From contig CACNIG010000001.1 in the NCBI GenBank assembly GCA_902620455.1, positions 62,001 to 126,000 on the forward strand: DNA of 64,000 nt. The letters are read 5' to 3'. Shown piece by piece: positions 53,853 to 62,009 of this stretch. Numbering within the stretch: position 1 is the stretch's first letter; each line of letters opens with the position of its first letter. Below the pieces are notes generated by a model. It had not been told where the DNA came from. It ran no database searches and saw nothing but the letters and a program-made list of their open reading frames with translations. A program made the position numbers and the translations under genes. The DNA comes from an uncultured Bacteroidota bacterium (GTDB lineage Bacteria > Bacteroidota > Bacteroidia > Flavobacteriales > Flavobacteriaceae).

Positions 53853-54860
53853 TTAATTATACGCCCATGTTAGATATGCTGCACCCCAAGTAAGGCCTGC
53901 TCCAAAAGCGGCAAGAATAATTTTATCTCCTTTTTTAAAGTTGCTCTCATAGTCATGCATTAGCAATGGTATAGTGGCTGCTGTTGTGTTCCCATATTCT
54001 TCTATATTCATTAAAACTTTATTTTTATCTAAATTAATCTTTTCTGCGGTAGCATCAATAATTCTTTTATTAGCTTGATGAGGCAATAGATATTTTATAT
54101 CATTTCGATCAAGTTTATTTCTTATTATAATTTGCTCTGTTGCATTTGCCATCTCTGAAACAGCAGATTTAAAAACAGTCTTTCCATCCTGAGTAATATA
54201 ATGCCATTTTTTTTCAAAGGTCTCTTTTGAAGTTGGGTATAATGATCCTCCTGCTTTAATTTTTAACCAATCTGCACCAACTCCATCTGATCTCAAAAAT
54301 TCGTCCTCCCATCCAAACTCATTTTTGCTAGGTTCAATCAAAACTGCACCTGCTCCATCACCAAATAATATGCTTGTTGATCTATCTGTATAATCGACTA
54401 TTGAAGACATCATGTCTGCTCCTATTAAAAGAACTTTTTTATATCTTCCAGACTCAATATAGCTTGTTGCTGTAGACATTCCATACAAAAATCCAGAACA
54501 TGCTGCATTTATATCAAATGCATAAGCATTAGATGCATTTATTTGAGATGCAACTGTTGGGGATGTAGATGCTCCATGGAAGTCTGGGGTTATCGTAGAT
54601 ACAATAACTAAGTCAATAGTGTCAGGTTCTAATTTTTTTTTCTTTATAAGATCATTAGCTGCTTTTATTGCTAAATATGAAGTAGCTTTCCCTTTTTCTT
54701 TAAGTATTCTTCTTTTTTTTATTCCAGTTCTTGCAGTTATCCACTCATCATTTGTGTCAACCATTTTTTCTAAATCTTTATTTGAGATAAAGTCTTCTGG
54801 AACATAACCACCAATTGCAGTAATTGCGGCTTTTATTTTTTTTGTATTGTTAGATATCAT
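53853..54860 (-). CDS. fabH: Beta-ketoacyl-ACP synthase III
   Basis: This thiolase-fold enzyme starts fatty-acid chains from acetyl-CoA and malonyl-ACP. The catalytic Cys is in DINAACSGFLYGMS, His in LLPHQANKRIID and Asn in EYGNTTAATIPL. I chose ATG 54860 (335 residues, MISNNTKKIKAAITAIGG), which matches the usual N terminus; TTG 54887 would add nine residues. It lies 56 bases after rpmF in the operon. Confidence 0.95.
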   Translation of the reverse strand: MISNNTKKIKAAITAIGGYVPEDFISNKDLEKMVDTNDEWITARTGIKKRRILKEKGKATSYLAIKAANDLIKKKKLEPDTIDLVIVSTITPDFHGASTSPTVASQINASNAYAFDINAACSGFLYGMSTATSYIESGRYKKVLLIGADMMSSIVDYTDRSTSILFGDGAGAVLIEPSKNEFGWEDEFLRSDGVGADWLKIKAGGSLYPTSKETFEKKWHYITQDGKTVFKSAVSEMANATEQIIIRNKLDRNDIKYLLPHQANKRIIDATAEKINLDKNKVLMNIEEYGNTTAATIPLLMHDYESNFKKGDKIILAAFGAGLTWGAAYLTWAYN

Positions 54861-54916
54861 ACTAACATCAATTATGTCATTAGACAATTAAATTGATAGT
54901 TTAAGATACTAGTTTT

Positions 54917-55105
54917 TTATGATTCTAAAGAATCAACTAAAACTTTTCCTCTGTAATAAAGCTTCCCTTCGTGCCAATGAGCTCTGTGGTATAGGTGTGA
55001 CTCACCTGTTGCTTTACATATCGAAATTTGCTGTTTCTCAGCTTTAATATGAGTTCTACGTTTATCTCTTCTTGTTTTAGATATTTTACGTTTTGGATGT
55101 GCCAT
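54917..55105 (-). CDS. rpmF: 50S ribosomal protein L32
   Basis: This is a 62-residue ribosomal protein. The N terminus [19 protein letters not shown] is typical, and the end has the Bacteroidota form [18 protein letters not shown]. Zinc cysteines are reduced to one. It directly abuts yceD with no gap and precedes fabH, the classic yceD-rpmF-fab arrangement. Confidence 0.97.
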   Translation of the reverse strand: MAHPKRKISKTRRDKRRTHIKAEKQQISICKATGESHLYHRAHWHEGKLYYRGKVLVDSLES

Positions 55106-55624
55106 TTATAATAAATCTTTTAGTTTGTCCCACCTAGGGTCAGTTTTCTCATTAAAATTCTTTTTAGGTCTAAGTTCTTCTAGCTTTTCAACTATTTCTG
55201 ATTTTAATGAACCATTTTCTATTCCTGGATGAACTTTTTTTTGAGGAACTGCTAAAATTATACTTTCATATATTAAATGGGAAACATCAATACTATGTGA
55301 CCCCACAGGCATAAATATAACTTTATCATCTGTTGAGATTATATCATCTTTAAATTTCACAACAACTGCATGTTCAGTCTCCAACTTAAGATCAAAACTT
55401 TCCATAGAGACATCACACTGTACCTCAATTTCTCCATTAAAAGAAAACTTAAGGTTTAAAAGTGTAGATTGTTTCTCTAACTCCAGCTTAGCAAATAGCT
55501 TTGCATCGAGAAAATCATAATAGTCAAAATTTTTAAAGAACTTATTTCCTATTTCATAGTTAAAGAGATGTATTCCTTCTTTCAAACCTGAAAACTTTAT
55601 CAAATATGGCGAAAGCGATTTCAT
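55106..55624 (-). CDS. DUF177/YceD family protein
   Basis: This protein of about 172 residues belongs to the YceD (DUF177) family, linked in other bacteria to rRNA/large-subunit maturation and almost always placed before rpmF. The central motif is IEVQCDVSMESFDLKLE, with one Cys in place of the CxxC of other phyla. The C terminus is DPRWDKLKDLL. An ATG at 55624 is preceded by an in-frame GTG at 55627; I chose the ATG. A -7 box lies just upstream. Confidence 0.9.
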   Translation of the reverse strand: MKSLSPYLIKFSGLKEGIHLFNYEIGNKFFKNFDYYDFLDAKLFAKLELEKQSTLLNLKFSFNGEIEVQCDVSMESFDLKLETEHAVVVKFKDDIISTDDKVIFMPVGSHSIDVSHLIYESIILAVPQKKVHPGIENGSLKSEIVEKLEELRPKKNFNEKTDPRWDKLKDLL

Positions 55625-55642
55625 CACTTAACTATTGAGCGG

Positions 55643-55650
55643 CAAATTTA
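55643..55650 (-). promoter_or_regulatory. -7 box for the yceD-rpmF-fabH-accB-accC operon
   Basis: The minus strand reads TAAATTTG, fitting TAnnTTTG, 18 bases upstream of the ATG. It lies between pdxA and yceD, so the fatty-acid/L32 operon may be transcribed separately from pdxA. Confidence 0.48.
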
Positions 55651-55671
55651 TAAAAATTTATCTATTTAATG

Positions 55672-56673
55672 TTAAAGTATCTTATTTCTTACCTTGTATA
55701 CATCCAATGCTAACTTTAAAGCATGTTTAAATGAGGATGGGTCTGCAATACTTTTTCCTGCAATATCAAAACCTGTTCCATGATCGGGAGAAGTCCGAAT
55801 AATAGGAAGGCCTGCACTATAGTTTACCCCTTCACCAAAAGAAATAGTCTTAAACGGGATTAACCCTTGGTCATGATATACTGCTAGAATAGCATCATAT
55901 TTAACATAATTGTTACAAAAAAAAGTGTCAGCTGAAAAAGGACCAGAAATTATATTTTCTTTTTGATTTAACTCATTTATAGCTGGAATTAATAATTTTT
56001 GATCTTCAGTTCCGATTAGACCCTTATCTCCAATATGAGGATTAATTGAAAGAACTGCAATCTTTGGCTTTAGTATCCCAAAGTCTTCATTTAGGACTTT
56101 GTATAAAATCTTTAATTTTTTAGTTGTTTTTTCAACTGTAATATTATGGACAACATCTTTTAATGCTATATGCTCCGTCAGTAATCCCACTTTAAGTTTC
56201 TTAGAGACCATTAACATAATTGGATCTTCATTAAAATACTGTCTTAAATAATCTGTATGGCCTGAAAATTTAAAAGTTTTAGAATAAGACAGATTTTTAT
56301 CAATTGGAGAGGTAATTAGAATATCTATCTTCTTATCTCTTGCATCTTTTACTGCCTCTTTAAAAGAAATAATTGCATTTTGAGAAACTTGTTTGTCAAA
56401 TACCCCAAATTCATATTTTGATTCAGTAAAGATCTCTTTTATGTTTAATGAGTTTTCAGATATTTCATCAAAGCTTTCTATTTTTTTTAAAGGGAGTGAC
56501 TTAATATTTAAATCTTTTTTCTGATTTATAATTAATTCATATGAGGAATAGATTATATAATTACAATTACCGTTGGAAGGTCTATCAGGGAGTGCTTTAA
56601 GCATAACTTCTATTCCAATACCATTGGGGTCACCTATAGAAATTCCAACATTAATTTTTTTTGATTTTACCAC
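55672..56673 (-). CDS. pdxA: 4-hydroxythreonine-4-phosphate dehydrogenase
   Basis: This 333-residue NAD-dependent enzyme belongs to the DXP-dependent pyridoxal phosphate pathway. The N-terminal GISIGDPNGIGIEV, metal/substrate region FSGHTDYLRQYF, and AVYHDQGLIPFKTISF with GLPIIRTSPDHGTGFDIAGK are clear. The start is GTG 56673, divergent from ribE. It occurs upstream of yceD with a 44-base gap. Confidence 0.96.
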   Translation of the reverse strand: MVKSKKINVGISIGDPNGIGIEVMLKALPDRPSNGNCNYIIYSSYELIINQKKDLNIKSLPLKKIESFDEISENSLNIKEIFTESKYEFGVFDKQVSQNAIISFKEAVKDARDKKIDILITSPIDKNLSYSKTFKFSGHTDYLRQYFNEDPIMLMVSKKLKVGLLTEHIALKDVVHNITVEKTTKKLKILYKVLNEDFGILKPKIAVLSINPHIGDKGLIGTEDQKLLIPAINELNQKENIISGPFSADTFFCNNYVKYDAILAVYHDQGLIPFKTISFGEGVNYSAGLPIIRTSPDHGTGFDIAGKSIADPSSFKHALKLALDVYKVRNKIL

Positions 56674-56702
56674 TAGTTAATTTAATTAGTAATTTTACTG
56701 AG

Positions 56703-56710
56703 CAAAAATA
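56703..56710 (-). promoter_or_regulatory. -7 box for pdxA
   Basis: The minus strand reads TATTTTTG, fitting TAnnTTTG, 29 bases before the pdxA start in the 46-base divergent gap with ribE. Confidence 0.42.
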
Positions 56711-56719
56711 AAGATAAAA

Positions 56720-57304
56720 ATGTTCACTGGGATCATAGAATGTTTAGCTACAGTTAAAAAAGTTGAAAAAGAAAAGGGTAATCTAAATCTCTCTTTAGAA
56801 TCCTCTGTAACAAAAGAATTAAAAATTGACCAAAGTCTATGTCATAATGGAGTATGTTTAACCGTAGTTGACATTAAAGATGATATTTATACTGTAACAG
56901 TTATTGAAGAAAGCTTAAATAGAAGCAATCTTGGCAAACTAATTCCTGGTGATCTTGTAAATATAGAGAGGTCAATGTCAGTTAATTCCAGATTTGATGG
57001 GCATGTTGTTCAAGGTCATGTTGATGAAGTAGCAGTATGTTCTGAAGTTCAAGAGACAAACGGTAGTTGGAAATATGTTTTTAAACATAATAGGGAAAAT
57101 ATTACAGTAGAAAAAGGCTCCATAACTATCAATGGTGTTAGCTTAACTGTTGTTGATTCATCACCTGATTCTTTCTCAGTGGCAATTATTCCCTACACCT
57201 ATGAAAATACAAATTTTAAGACCATTGGGCCTGGTAGTGTTGTTAATCTAGAGTTTGACATATTAGGAAAGTATATTGCAAAAATAATTGCTAAAAAAGA
57301 CTAA
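56720..57304 (+). CDS. ribE: Riboflavin synthase alpha subunit
   Basis: This 194-residue trimeric enzyme makes riboflavin by dismutation of two lumazine molecules. The N-terminal MFTGIIE and two similar lumazine-binding barrels are visible: NGVCLTVVDI with GKLIPGDLVNIERSM in the first, NGVSLTVVDS with VNLEFDILGKYIAK in the second. GHVVQGHVDEV joins them. It is followed after two bases by a 2-oxoglutarate oxygenase gene. Confidence 0.96.
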   Translation: MFTGIIECLATVKKVEKEKGNLNLSLESSVTKELKIDQSLCHNGVCLTVVDIKDDIYTVTVIEESLNRSNLGKLIPGDLVNIERSMSVNSRFDGHVVQGHVDEVAVCSEVQETNGSWKYVFKHNRENITVEKGSITINGVSLTVVDSSPDSFSVAIIPYTYENTNFKTIGPGSVVNLEFDILGKYIAKIIAKKD

Positions 57305-57306
57305 AA

Positions 57307-58257
57307 ATGAGTAGAATTCCACAAGTAAACTTAAATGATTATTTATCTGGTGATGCAAGCAGTAAAGAAAAATTTATAAAAGACATTGGAAAAGGTTTTA
57401 GTGAGATTGGATTTGTAGCAGTTAAAGGCCACTTACTGAATGATGAAGTAAAAGAATCTTTATACAAAGAGGTTAGACAATTTTTTAGTCTTCCAGACAA
57501 TATTAAGTCTAAATATATTATTAAAGGTCTTGCTAGTCAGAGAGGTTTCACTCCATTTGGCAAAGAACATGCAAAAGGAAAAAATGTAGGAGATTTAAAA
57601 GAATTTTGGCATTTTGGTCAGTATGTTAAAAATGAACCTGAAATGGAGGATAAATATCCTGAAAATGTAATTGTAGAGGAACTTGAAAATTTTAATAAGA
57701 TTGGTCAAGAAACCTATGAGCTACTTGAGGATACCGGAAGACATATTTTAAGGTCAATTGCTTGTTATTTAGATCTGGAAGAAACATATTTTGATAAGCA
57801 CATATTTAATGGTAACTCCATTCTCAGAGCAATTCATTATCCTCCTATTACTGAGGAGCCAAAAAAGGCTGAAAGGGCTGCAGCTCATGGTGATATCAAT
57901 TTAATTACACTCTTAATGGGTGCTCAAGGTAGGGGTCTACAAGTGTTAAATAATAAAGGAGAGTGGGTTGATGCAATAGCTGAAGATGATGAAATTATTG
58001 TCAATATTGGTGATATGTTATCTAGACATACAAACAATAAACTTAAATCTACAATACATAGAGTTGTAAATCCTCCAAAAAGTCTTTGGAATAGCTCTAG
58101 ATATTCTATTCCTTTTTTCTTACATCCTAGGCTTGAAATGCCACTAAATTGTATTGATTCATGTGTTGATGAGAATAATCCAAAAGGATTTGAAGATATA
58201 ACAGCAGGAGATTTTCTTTATCAAAGATTAGTTGACCTTGGTTTGGTAAAAGACTAA
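57307..58257 (+). CDS. Isopenicillin N synthase-like 2OG-Fe(II) oxygenase
   Basis: This 316-residue cytosolic oxygenase has an N-terminal DIOX_N-type region (IPQVNLNDYLSGDA, GFVAVKGHLL) and a jelly-roll core. The iron ligands are His194 and Asp196 in AHGDINLITLL and His251 in STIHRVVNP, and the 2-oxoglutarate motif is R265-x-S267 (RYSIPFF). All cofactor residues are present, so it should be active. The substrate is unknown. It is placed two bases after ribE, probably one transcript. Its stop interlocks with that of the convergent lipoprotein gene. Confidence 0.9.
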   Translation: MSRIPQVNLNDYLSGDASSKEKFIKDIGKGFSEIGFVAVKGHLLNDEVKESLYKEVRQFFSLPDNIKSKYIIKGLASQRGFTPFGKEHAKGKNVGDLKEFWHFGQYVKNEPEMEDKYPENVIVEELENFNKIGQETYELLEDTGRHILRSIACYLDLEETYFDKHIFNGNSILRAIHYPPITEEPKKAERAAAHGDINLITLLMGAQGRGLQVLNNKGEWVDAIAEDDEIIVNIGDMLSRHTNNKLKSTIHRVVNPPKSLWNSSRYSIPFFLHPRLEMPLNCIDSCVDENNPKGFEDITAGDFLYQRLVDLGLVKD

Positions 58258-59408
58258 TCTAAAAGGTCTTTATAAATAGCTTTTGATAATTTTGATAAAA
58301 AAGGAATAGCTGTCTCTCTATATTCATAAATGTCATCATTTATTATTTTATTTTCGTTTGTATAAATAGTTGCTGTTAAAAAAAACTCAACATCTTCTTT
58401 ATAATTTTTAATGTATGCGCTATCAGTTGATGTTCCATAAGCCTGTCCAATCTTATTGTATACCCTTATATCAGTATTATTTAAAATTGTATCCATGCCA
58501 TGTATAAAGAATTTGTTGTAAGAGTTAAAGAACTTTTCATCACCAATATATTTAGCTCCAAGATCTTCAAAAGTAAATCTACTCATCCAATACCTTATGA
58601 AATCATAGTCCTCTACATTTAAATTAAATTTTGAAAGTGTAACCTCAGGATAAATTAGATTCTTAATGATGTTATGCATGTCTGTTAATGATGATCTATT
58701 TTTGGAAAAAAAGTCTAGAGGTTCATTTATTATTTCTCCGTTAATGAATCTTTTGTTACCCTTTTTTAAATTTGATATATCACTACTAGCTGAAACAGTT
58801 ATTTTATTTTTATCAGATGAAATTGTATCATTATCTATATTGGTAATTATCCAAGAAGAATCAACAAAAGGGTCAGGATTAAACTTATGATTTAAATAAG
58901 TGTTTTCAAACCCTAAATTACTCATTGATGAGTTAAAATAATTATAGCCTATAAAATCAATTAGTACATTAGAGGCAGAGTTATCACTAACCAAAAAAAC
59001 ATCCGCAATTAAATTCTGAAAAGAAGTAATAGAGTCCTTTACAATAATTTCTTTTTTATTGTTAATTAGGGAAAGATTGATTTTAGATTTAAGTGAAATA
59101 TTTGACCCCACTGCTCTTAGCTCGTTAATTTTTGATAGAGTCATTACTGCTATAGGCAGTTTAATTGTACTTGCTGGATAGAAATATTTTTGATCATTTA
59201 GCTTAAATTCAAAATCTGTAAACTCAGTCTGGCCAAGTGTGTTTTTCGAAACTTCTGTATAAAGAATTTGTATTTCATATTTATCCTTGTCTTTTAAAAT
59301 ACGTCTTAAAAAATCATCTTTTTTAAAAGCAGATCTAATAGGATTAGGGTTAAAAGAACAGCTAGCAAAAAGGAGTAGAGATATAATAATTACGACAATA
59401 TTTCTCAT
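58254..59408 (-). CDS. Class A beta-lactamase-like serine hydrolase lipoprotein
   Basis: This lipoprotein of about 384 residues has signal SLLLFASC (Cys17). The serine hydrolase fold shows S80-T-I-K83 in YPASTIKLP, S141-D-N143 in VFLVSDNSASN, and KIG in YNKIGQAYG where class A beta-lactamases have KTG. The N-terminal insert (KDKYEIQILYTEVSK) is as in the Beta-lactamase2 domain family. Start ATG 59408 is chosen for the lipobox; a longer frame exists upstream but runs through a terminator. It could hydrolyse beta-lactams or wall peptides; substrate unknown. Confidence 0.85.
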   Translation of the reverse strand: MRNIVVIIISLLLFASCSFNPNPIRSAFKKDDFLRRILKDKDKYEIQILYTEVSKNTLGQTEFTDFEFKLNDQKYFYPASTIKLPIAVMTLSKINELRAVGSNISLKSKINLSLINNKKEIIVKDSITSFQNLIADVFLVSDNSASNVLIDFIGYNYFNSSMSNLGFENTYLNHKFNPDPFVDSSWIITNIDNDTISSDKNKITVSASSDISNLKKGNKRFINGEIINEPLDFFSKNRSSLTDMHNIIKNLIYPEVTLSKFNLNVEDYDFIRYWMSRFTFEDLGAKYIGDEKFFNSYNKFFIHGMDTILNNTDIRVYNKIGQAYGTSTDSAYIKNYKEDVEFFLTATIYTNENKIINDDIYEYRETAIPFLSKLSKAIYKDLLD

Positions 59409-59413
59409 TATGT

Positions 59414-59421
59414 CAAAAATA
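59414..59421 (-). promoter_or_regulatory. -7 box for the beta-lactamase-like gene, nearly leaderless
   Basis: The minus strand reads TATTTTTG, fitting TAnnTTTG, directly after the T-run of the upstream terminator and five bases from ATG 59408. Confidence 0.42.
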
Positions 59422-59450
59422 AAAAAACCCCTTAAATGAGGGGTTTTTTT
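59421..59450 (-). terminator. Symmetric Rho-independent terminator
   Basis: Seven A, CCCCT (59421-59432), loop TAAATG, then AGGGG and seven T (59439-59450) form a perfect 12-bp stem with T-runs on both strands. It ends the transcript of the 249-residue secreted protein gene, 17 bases after its stop. Confidence 0.92.
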
Positions 59451-59467
59451 ATAAGTTGTTTTATAAA

Positions 59468-60217
59468 TTATTGTGTTGGTCTCAATGAAATGCCTGACCA
59501 TAGCGTAATACTACTTACATGCTTTCTCATTTTAACAACTTCTTGTAGCTGTCTATTAGCATTTTGAGTTGGAACTCTAGAGAGCATCACATCAGACATT
59601 TTTTCATAGAAGTCAACTGTCATATAATTGTGATGAATATCATCTCCATAGTTATCTATCCTCTTTAACAAGCCCCAACCCAATCTTGGACCTAAATCTC
59701 CCGAATTTAGACTGTTTTCTAACGCCTCATACTTCGCATCATTAGTGTAATCTGTTTTCATTGGATTTATTACTGCAACTTGAGGTACCGCAGGTGTTTC
59801 ACCATTATTACCAGCAAAATTTAACCCCTTGTTTACATATACATTTTGCCAAACAAGAGTTCTTGCTTTATAATTTTTTTCTAGAAAAATTTCTCTATCC
59901 ATTTCACTGTATTCAGGTCTCATTTTTGCTACTCCGACGTTGGCATTAAGGCTATCTGGGTGCTTTGCAACTGTAACAATTAAAAGATTCCAATCAGATT
60001 CTGGTGTTGCACCAACTCTCCACCATGTATCCCAACCTGTTATTGTCCCATCATCTATTCTCATTTGATGAAGTTCTTTCCATTTTTCATTCAATATTAC
60101 GTTATATTGTTCTCCTGGTGTTGTCTTTACAAACTGAAAAGAAACAAAGTCACCATTTCCTTGCGCAGAAATTGAACCTAAAGCAAGGATCGTTATTAGT
60201 AAAAATAATTTTTTCAT
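59468..60217 (-). CDS. Exported protein of unknown function
   Basis: This is a 249-residue protein with a signal peptide (KKLFLLITILALGSISAQ). The mature part has no TM helix, few cysteines and no motif I recognise. It is rich in Trp (GWDTWWRVG, ESDWNLLIV, LVWQNVYV), and the pattern of strands and helices might suit a ferredoxin-like or dimeric alpha-beta barrel fold, but this is a guess. It is a single-gene transcript with its own terminator, and it is divergent from a Tat-exported TIM-barrel gene across a gap containing a 14-base palindrome. Confidence 0.75.
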   Translation of the reverse strand: MKKLFLLITILALGSISAQGNGDFVSFQFVKTTPGEQYNVILNEKWKELHQMRIDDGTITGWDTWWRVGATPESDWNLLIVTVAKHPDSLNANVGVAKMRPEYSEMDREIFLEKNYKARTLVWQNVYVNKGLNFAGNNGETPAVPQVAVINPMKTDYTNDAKYEALENSLNSGDLGPRLGWGLLKRIDNYGDDIHHNYMTVDFYEKMSDVMLSRVPTQNANRQLQEVVKMRKHVSSITLWSGISLRPTQ

Positions 60218-60248
60218 TTTTTTGATTTTAGTTTAGAATTAATTTGAG

Positions 60249-60262
60249 AACTAAATTTAGTT
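60249..60262. promoter_or_regulatory. Perfect 14-base palindrome in a divergent gap
   Basis: AACTAAATTTAGTT is its own reverse complement. It sits between the divergent genes at 60217 (minus) and 60296 (plus), 31 and 33 bases from their starts, which suits a dimeric operator. The AT richness makes chance occurrence possible. Confidence 0.4.
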
Positions 60263-60295
60263 AAAAAACCAATTCCTTTTATTAATTTACAACTT

Positions 60296-61270
60296 ATGAA
60301 ACGAAGATCTTTAATTAAATCCATTGCTGCTGCAACAATAGGAGCTCCTTTAGCAAGCTTTAACAAGCCCAAAAGCGGTAATAACTTGTTATTAAAAAAA
60401 ATTAAACATAATCCCATTGGTGTGTCAACTTACTCTTTTTGGCAATTTAATGGACGAGAAACTCCTATTGAGTATTGTATTGATAAAGCCTCCGAGTTTG
60501 GATTCGACGGAATAGAATTACTACTAATTCAAATGGAATCCGAAGAAAATAGTTATTTACAAAAACTCAAAAAAAGAGCATTTGATTCAGGTTTAGATAT
60601 CATGGGACTCTCAACCCACCAAAGTTATGTAAGTCCAGATGCCTCAAAAAGAAAAGAAAATATTGAATTAACAAAGCGTCAGATTGAGGTGGCTTACTCT
60701 CTGGGAATACCAACTATTAGAATTAATACTGGAAGGTGGGGAACAACAAAGCCAATGGGAGATAAATCAGAGTTTGATGTTCTAATGGATAACAAAGGTG
60801 TAGAATCTATTATTGATGGCTATACGGAGGAAGAAGGATTCAAATGGGTTATTGATTCTATTGAACAGTGTATTCCAACAGCGGAAAAATGTGGAGTCGT
60901 TCTAGGTCTTGAAAACCACTGGGGCTTAGGTTTAACTTCTAAAGGGGTAATGAAAATTGTCAATGCTATAGACTCACCATGGCTAAGTGTTACCCTGGAT
61001 ACAGGTAACTTCTTTGAAAATAGAGAAGAGCAACTAGCCGAGCTAGCTCCGCACACATGCTTAATTCAAGCAAAAACATACTTTGGTGGTGCAAAATGGC
61101 CAGCTTTTGATCAAATTAATATTGATTACAAATCAATAGGTGAATTAATGAGAAAAAACAACTACAAAGGATATATATCCCTTGAGTTTGAGGGAAATGA
61201 AGATGCTAATACTGCTGTACCAAAAAGTCTCGAATTATTGAGAAACTCATTCTATTATAATCTTAGTTAA
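60296..61270 (+). CDS. Tat-exported sugar phosphate isomerase/epimerase-like TIM-barrel protein
   Basis: This is a 324-residue protein of the xylose-isomerase-like TIM barrel superfamily (AP endonuclease 2 type). The N terminus KRRSLIKSIAAATIGAPLA is a twin-arginine signal. Barrel motifs are GFDGIELLLIQM, GLENHWGLG, SVTLDTGNFF and GYISLEFEGNED, with likely metal-binding Glu/Asp/His in these strands. Export after folding fits a metal enzyme. Substrate unknown; related proteins act on sugars or cyclic polyols. It is divergent from the 249-residue secreted protein. Confidence 0.85.
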   Translation: MKRRSLIKSIAAATIGAPLASFNKPKSGNNLLLKKIKHNPIGVSTYSFWQFNGRETPIEYCIDKASEFGFDGIELLLIQMESEENSYLQKLKKRAFDSGLDIMGLSTHQSYVSPDASKRKENIELTKRQIEVAYSLGIPTIRINTGRWGTTKPMGDKSEFDVLMDNKGVESIIDGYTEEEGFKWVIDSIEQCIPTAEKCGVVLGLENHWGLGLTSKGVMKIVNAIDSPWLSVTLDTGNFFENREEQLAELAPHTCLIQAKTYFGGAKWPAFDQINIDYKSIGELMRKNNYKGYISLEFEGNEDANTAVPKSLELLRNSFYYNLS

Positions 61271-61280
61271 ATAGTTTTTA

Positions 61281-61288
61281 TACTTTTG
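61281..61288 (+). promoter_or_regulatory. -7 box for the 61.3-63.1 kb operon
   Basis: TACTTTTG fits TAnnTTTG and ends 16 bases before ATG 61305. Confidence 0.45.
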
Positions 61289-61304
61289 AAAAAACAGCTT
61301 TAAT

Positions 61305-62009
61305 ATGGAAGAAAATCCAATCCCAATTTATGTTGTTGAATTTATGACAGACGAATGGAAGACTTGGACTCTCTTTTCATTAATTTTTATTTCTGTTCCT
61401 CTAATTATTGCTCGGTTTTTAAACAGAAAACAGAAAATTCAGGTTACATATCTTATTGGGGTCATAATGATTCTTGATTTTCTAACTGAAAATGGAGGAT
61501 ATATTATTAGTGGCACATGGGATGTTCAATATAATTTACCTATTCAACTGTGTGGTATATCCTCCCTTATATGTTGTGTGCTTCCTTTCATAAAAAAGAA
61601 AGAAAAACTTTTTCAATTTGTTTACTACACAGGAGTTATCGGTGGAATAATGGCAATTTTAACTCCACAGATGAACCATTTTGACGGGTCGTTAAGATAC
61701 TATTTAAACTATTATGTTTCACATAGTTTAATTATAGTTCTGCCAATTTTTATGTTTCTTCATTTAGACCTTAAACTCCCTAAGTTTTCTTGGTTTAAGA
61801 TTTGGATTCATCTTAATATTTTAATGGCAATCATAATGCCAATTAATTTTCTATTAGACTCCAATTATATGTATGTTAATGCTGCCCCAGAGGTAAGCAA
61901 CCCTCTTGTAATTGGAGAGTGGCCATACTATCTACTTATATGGGAGCCCCTTGTAATGATTATTGCATATTTAATTTATGCTATAAGTAAAAGAAAAATA
62001 ATACTTTGA
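61305..62009 (+). CDS. TIGR02206/YwaF-like integral membrane protein
   Basis: This is a 234-residue membrane protein with about seven TM helices. The short motif LPIQLCGISSLICC is typical of the TIGR02206 (YwaF) family of unknown function. It has NGGYIISGTW before the motif and LTPQMNHFDGSLRYYLNYYVSH after. It begins a plus-strand group with a histidine phosphatase (TTGA overlap) and a methyltransferase. Confidence 0.82.
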   Translation: MEENPIPIYVVEFMTDEWKTWTLFSLIFISVPLIIARFLNRKQKIQVTYLIGVIMILDFLTENGGYIISGTWDVQYNLPIQLCGISSLICCVLPFIKKKEKLFQFVYYTGVIGGIMAILTPQMNHFDGSLRYYLNYYVSHSLIIVLPIFMFLHLDLKLPKFSWFKIWIHLNILMAIIMPINFLLDSNYMYVNAAPEVSNPLVIGEWPYYLLIWEPLVMIIAYLIYAISKRKIIL

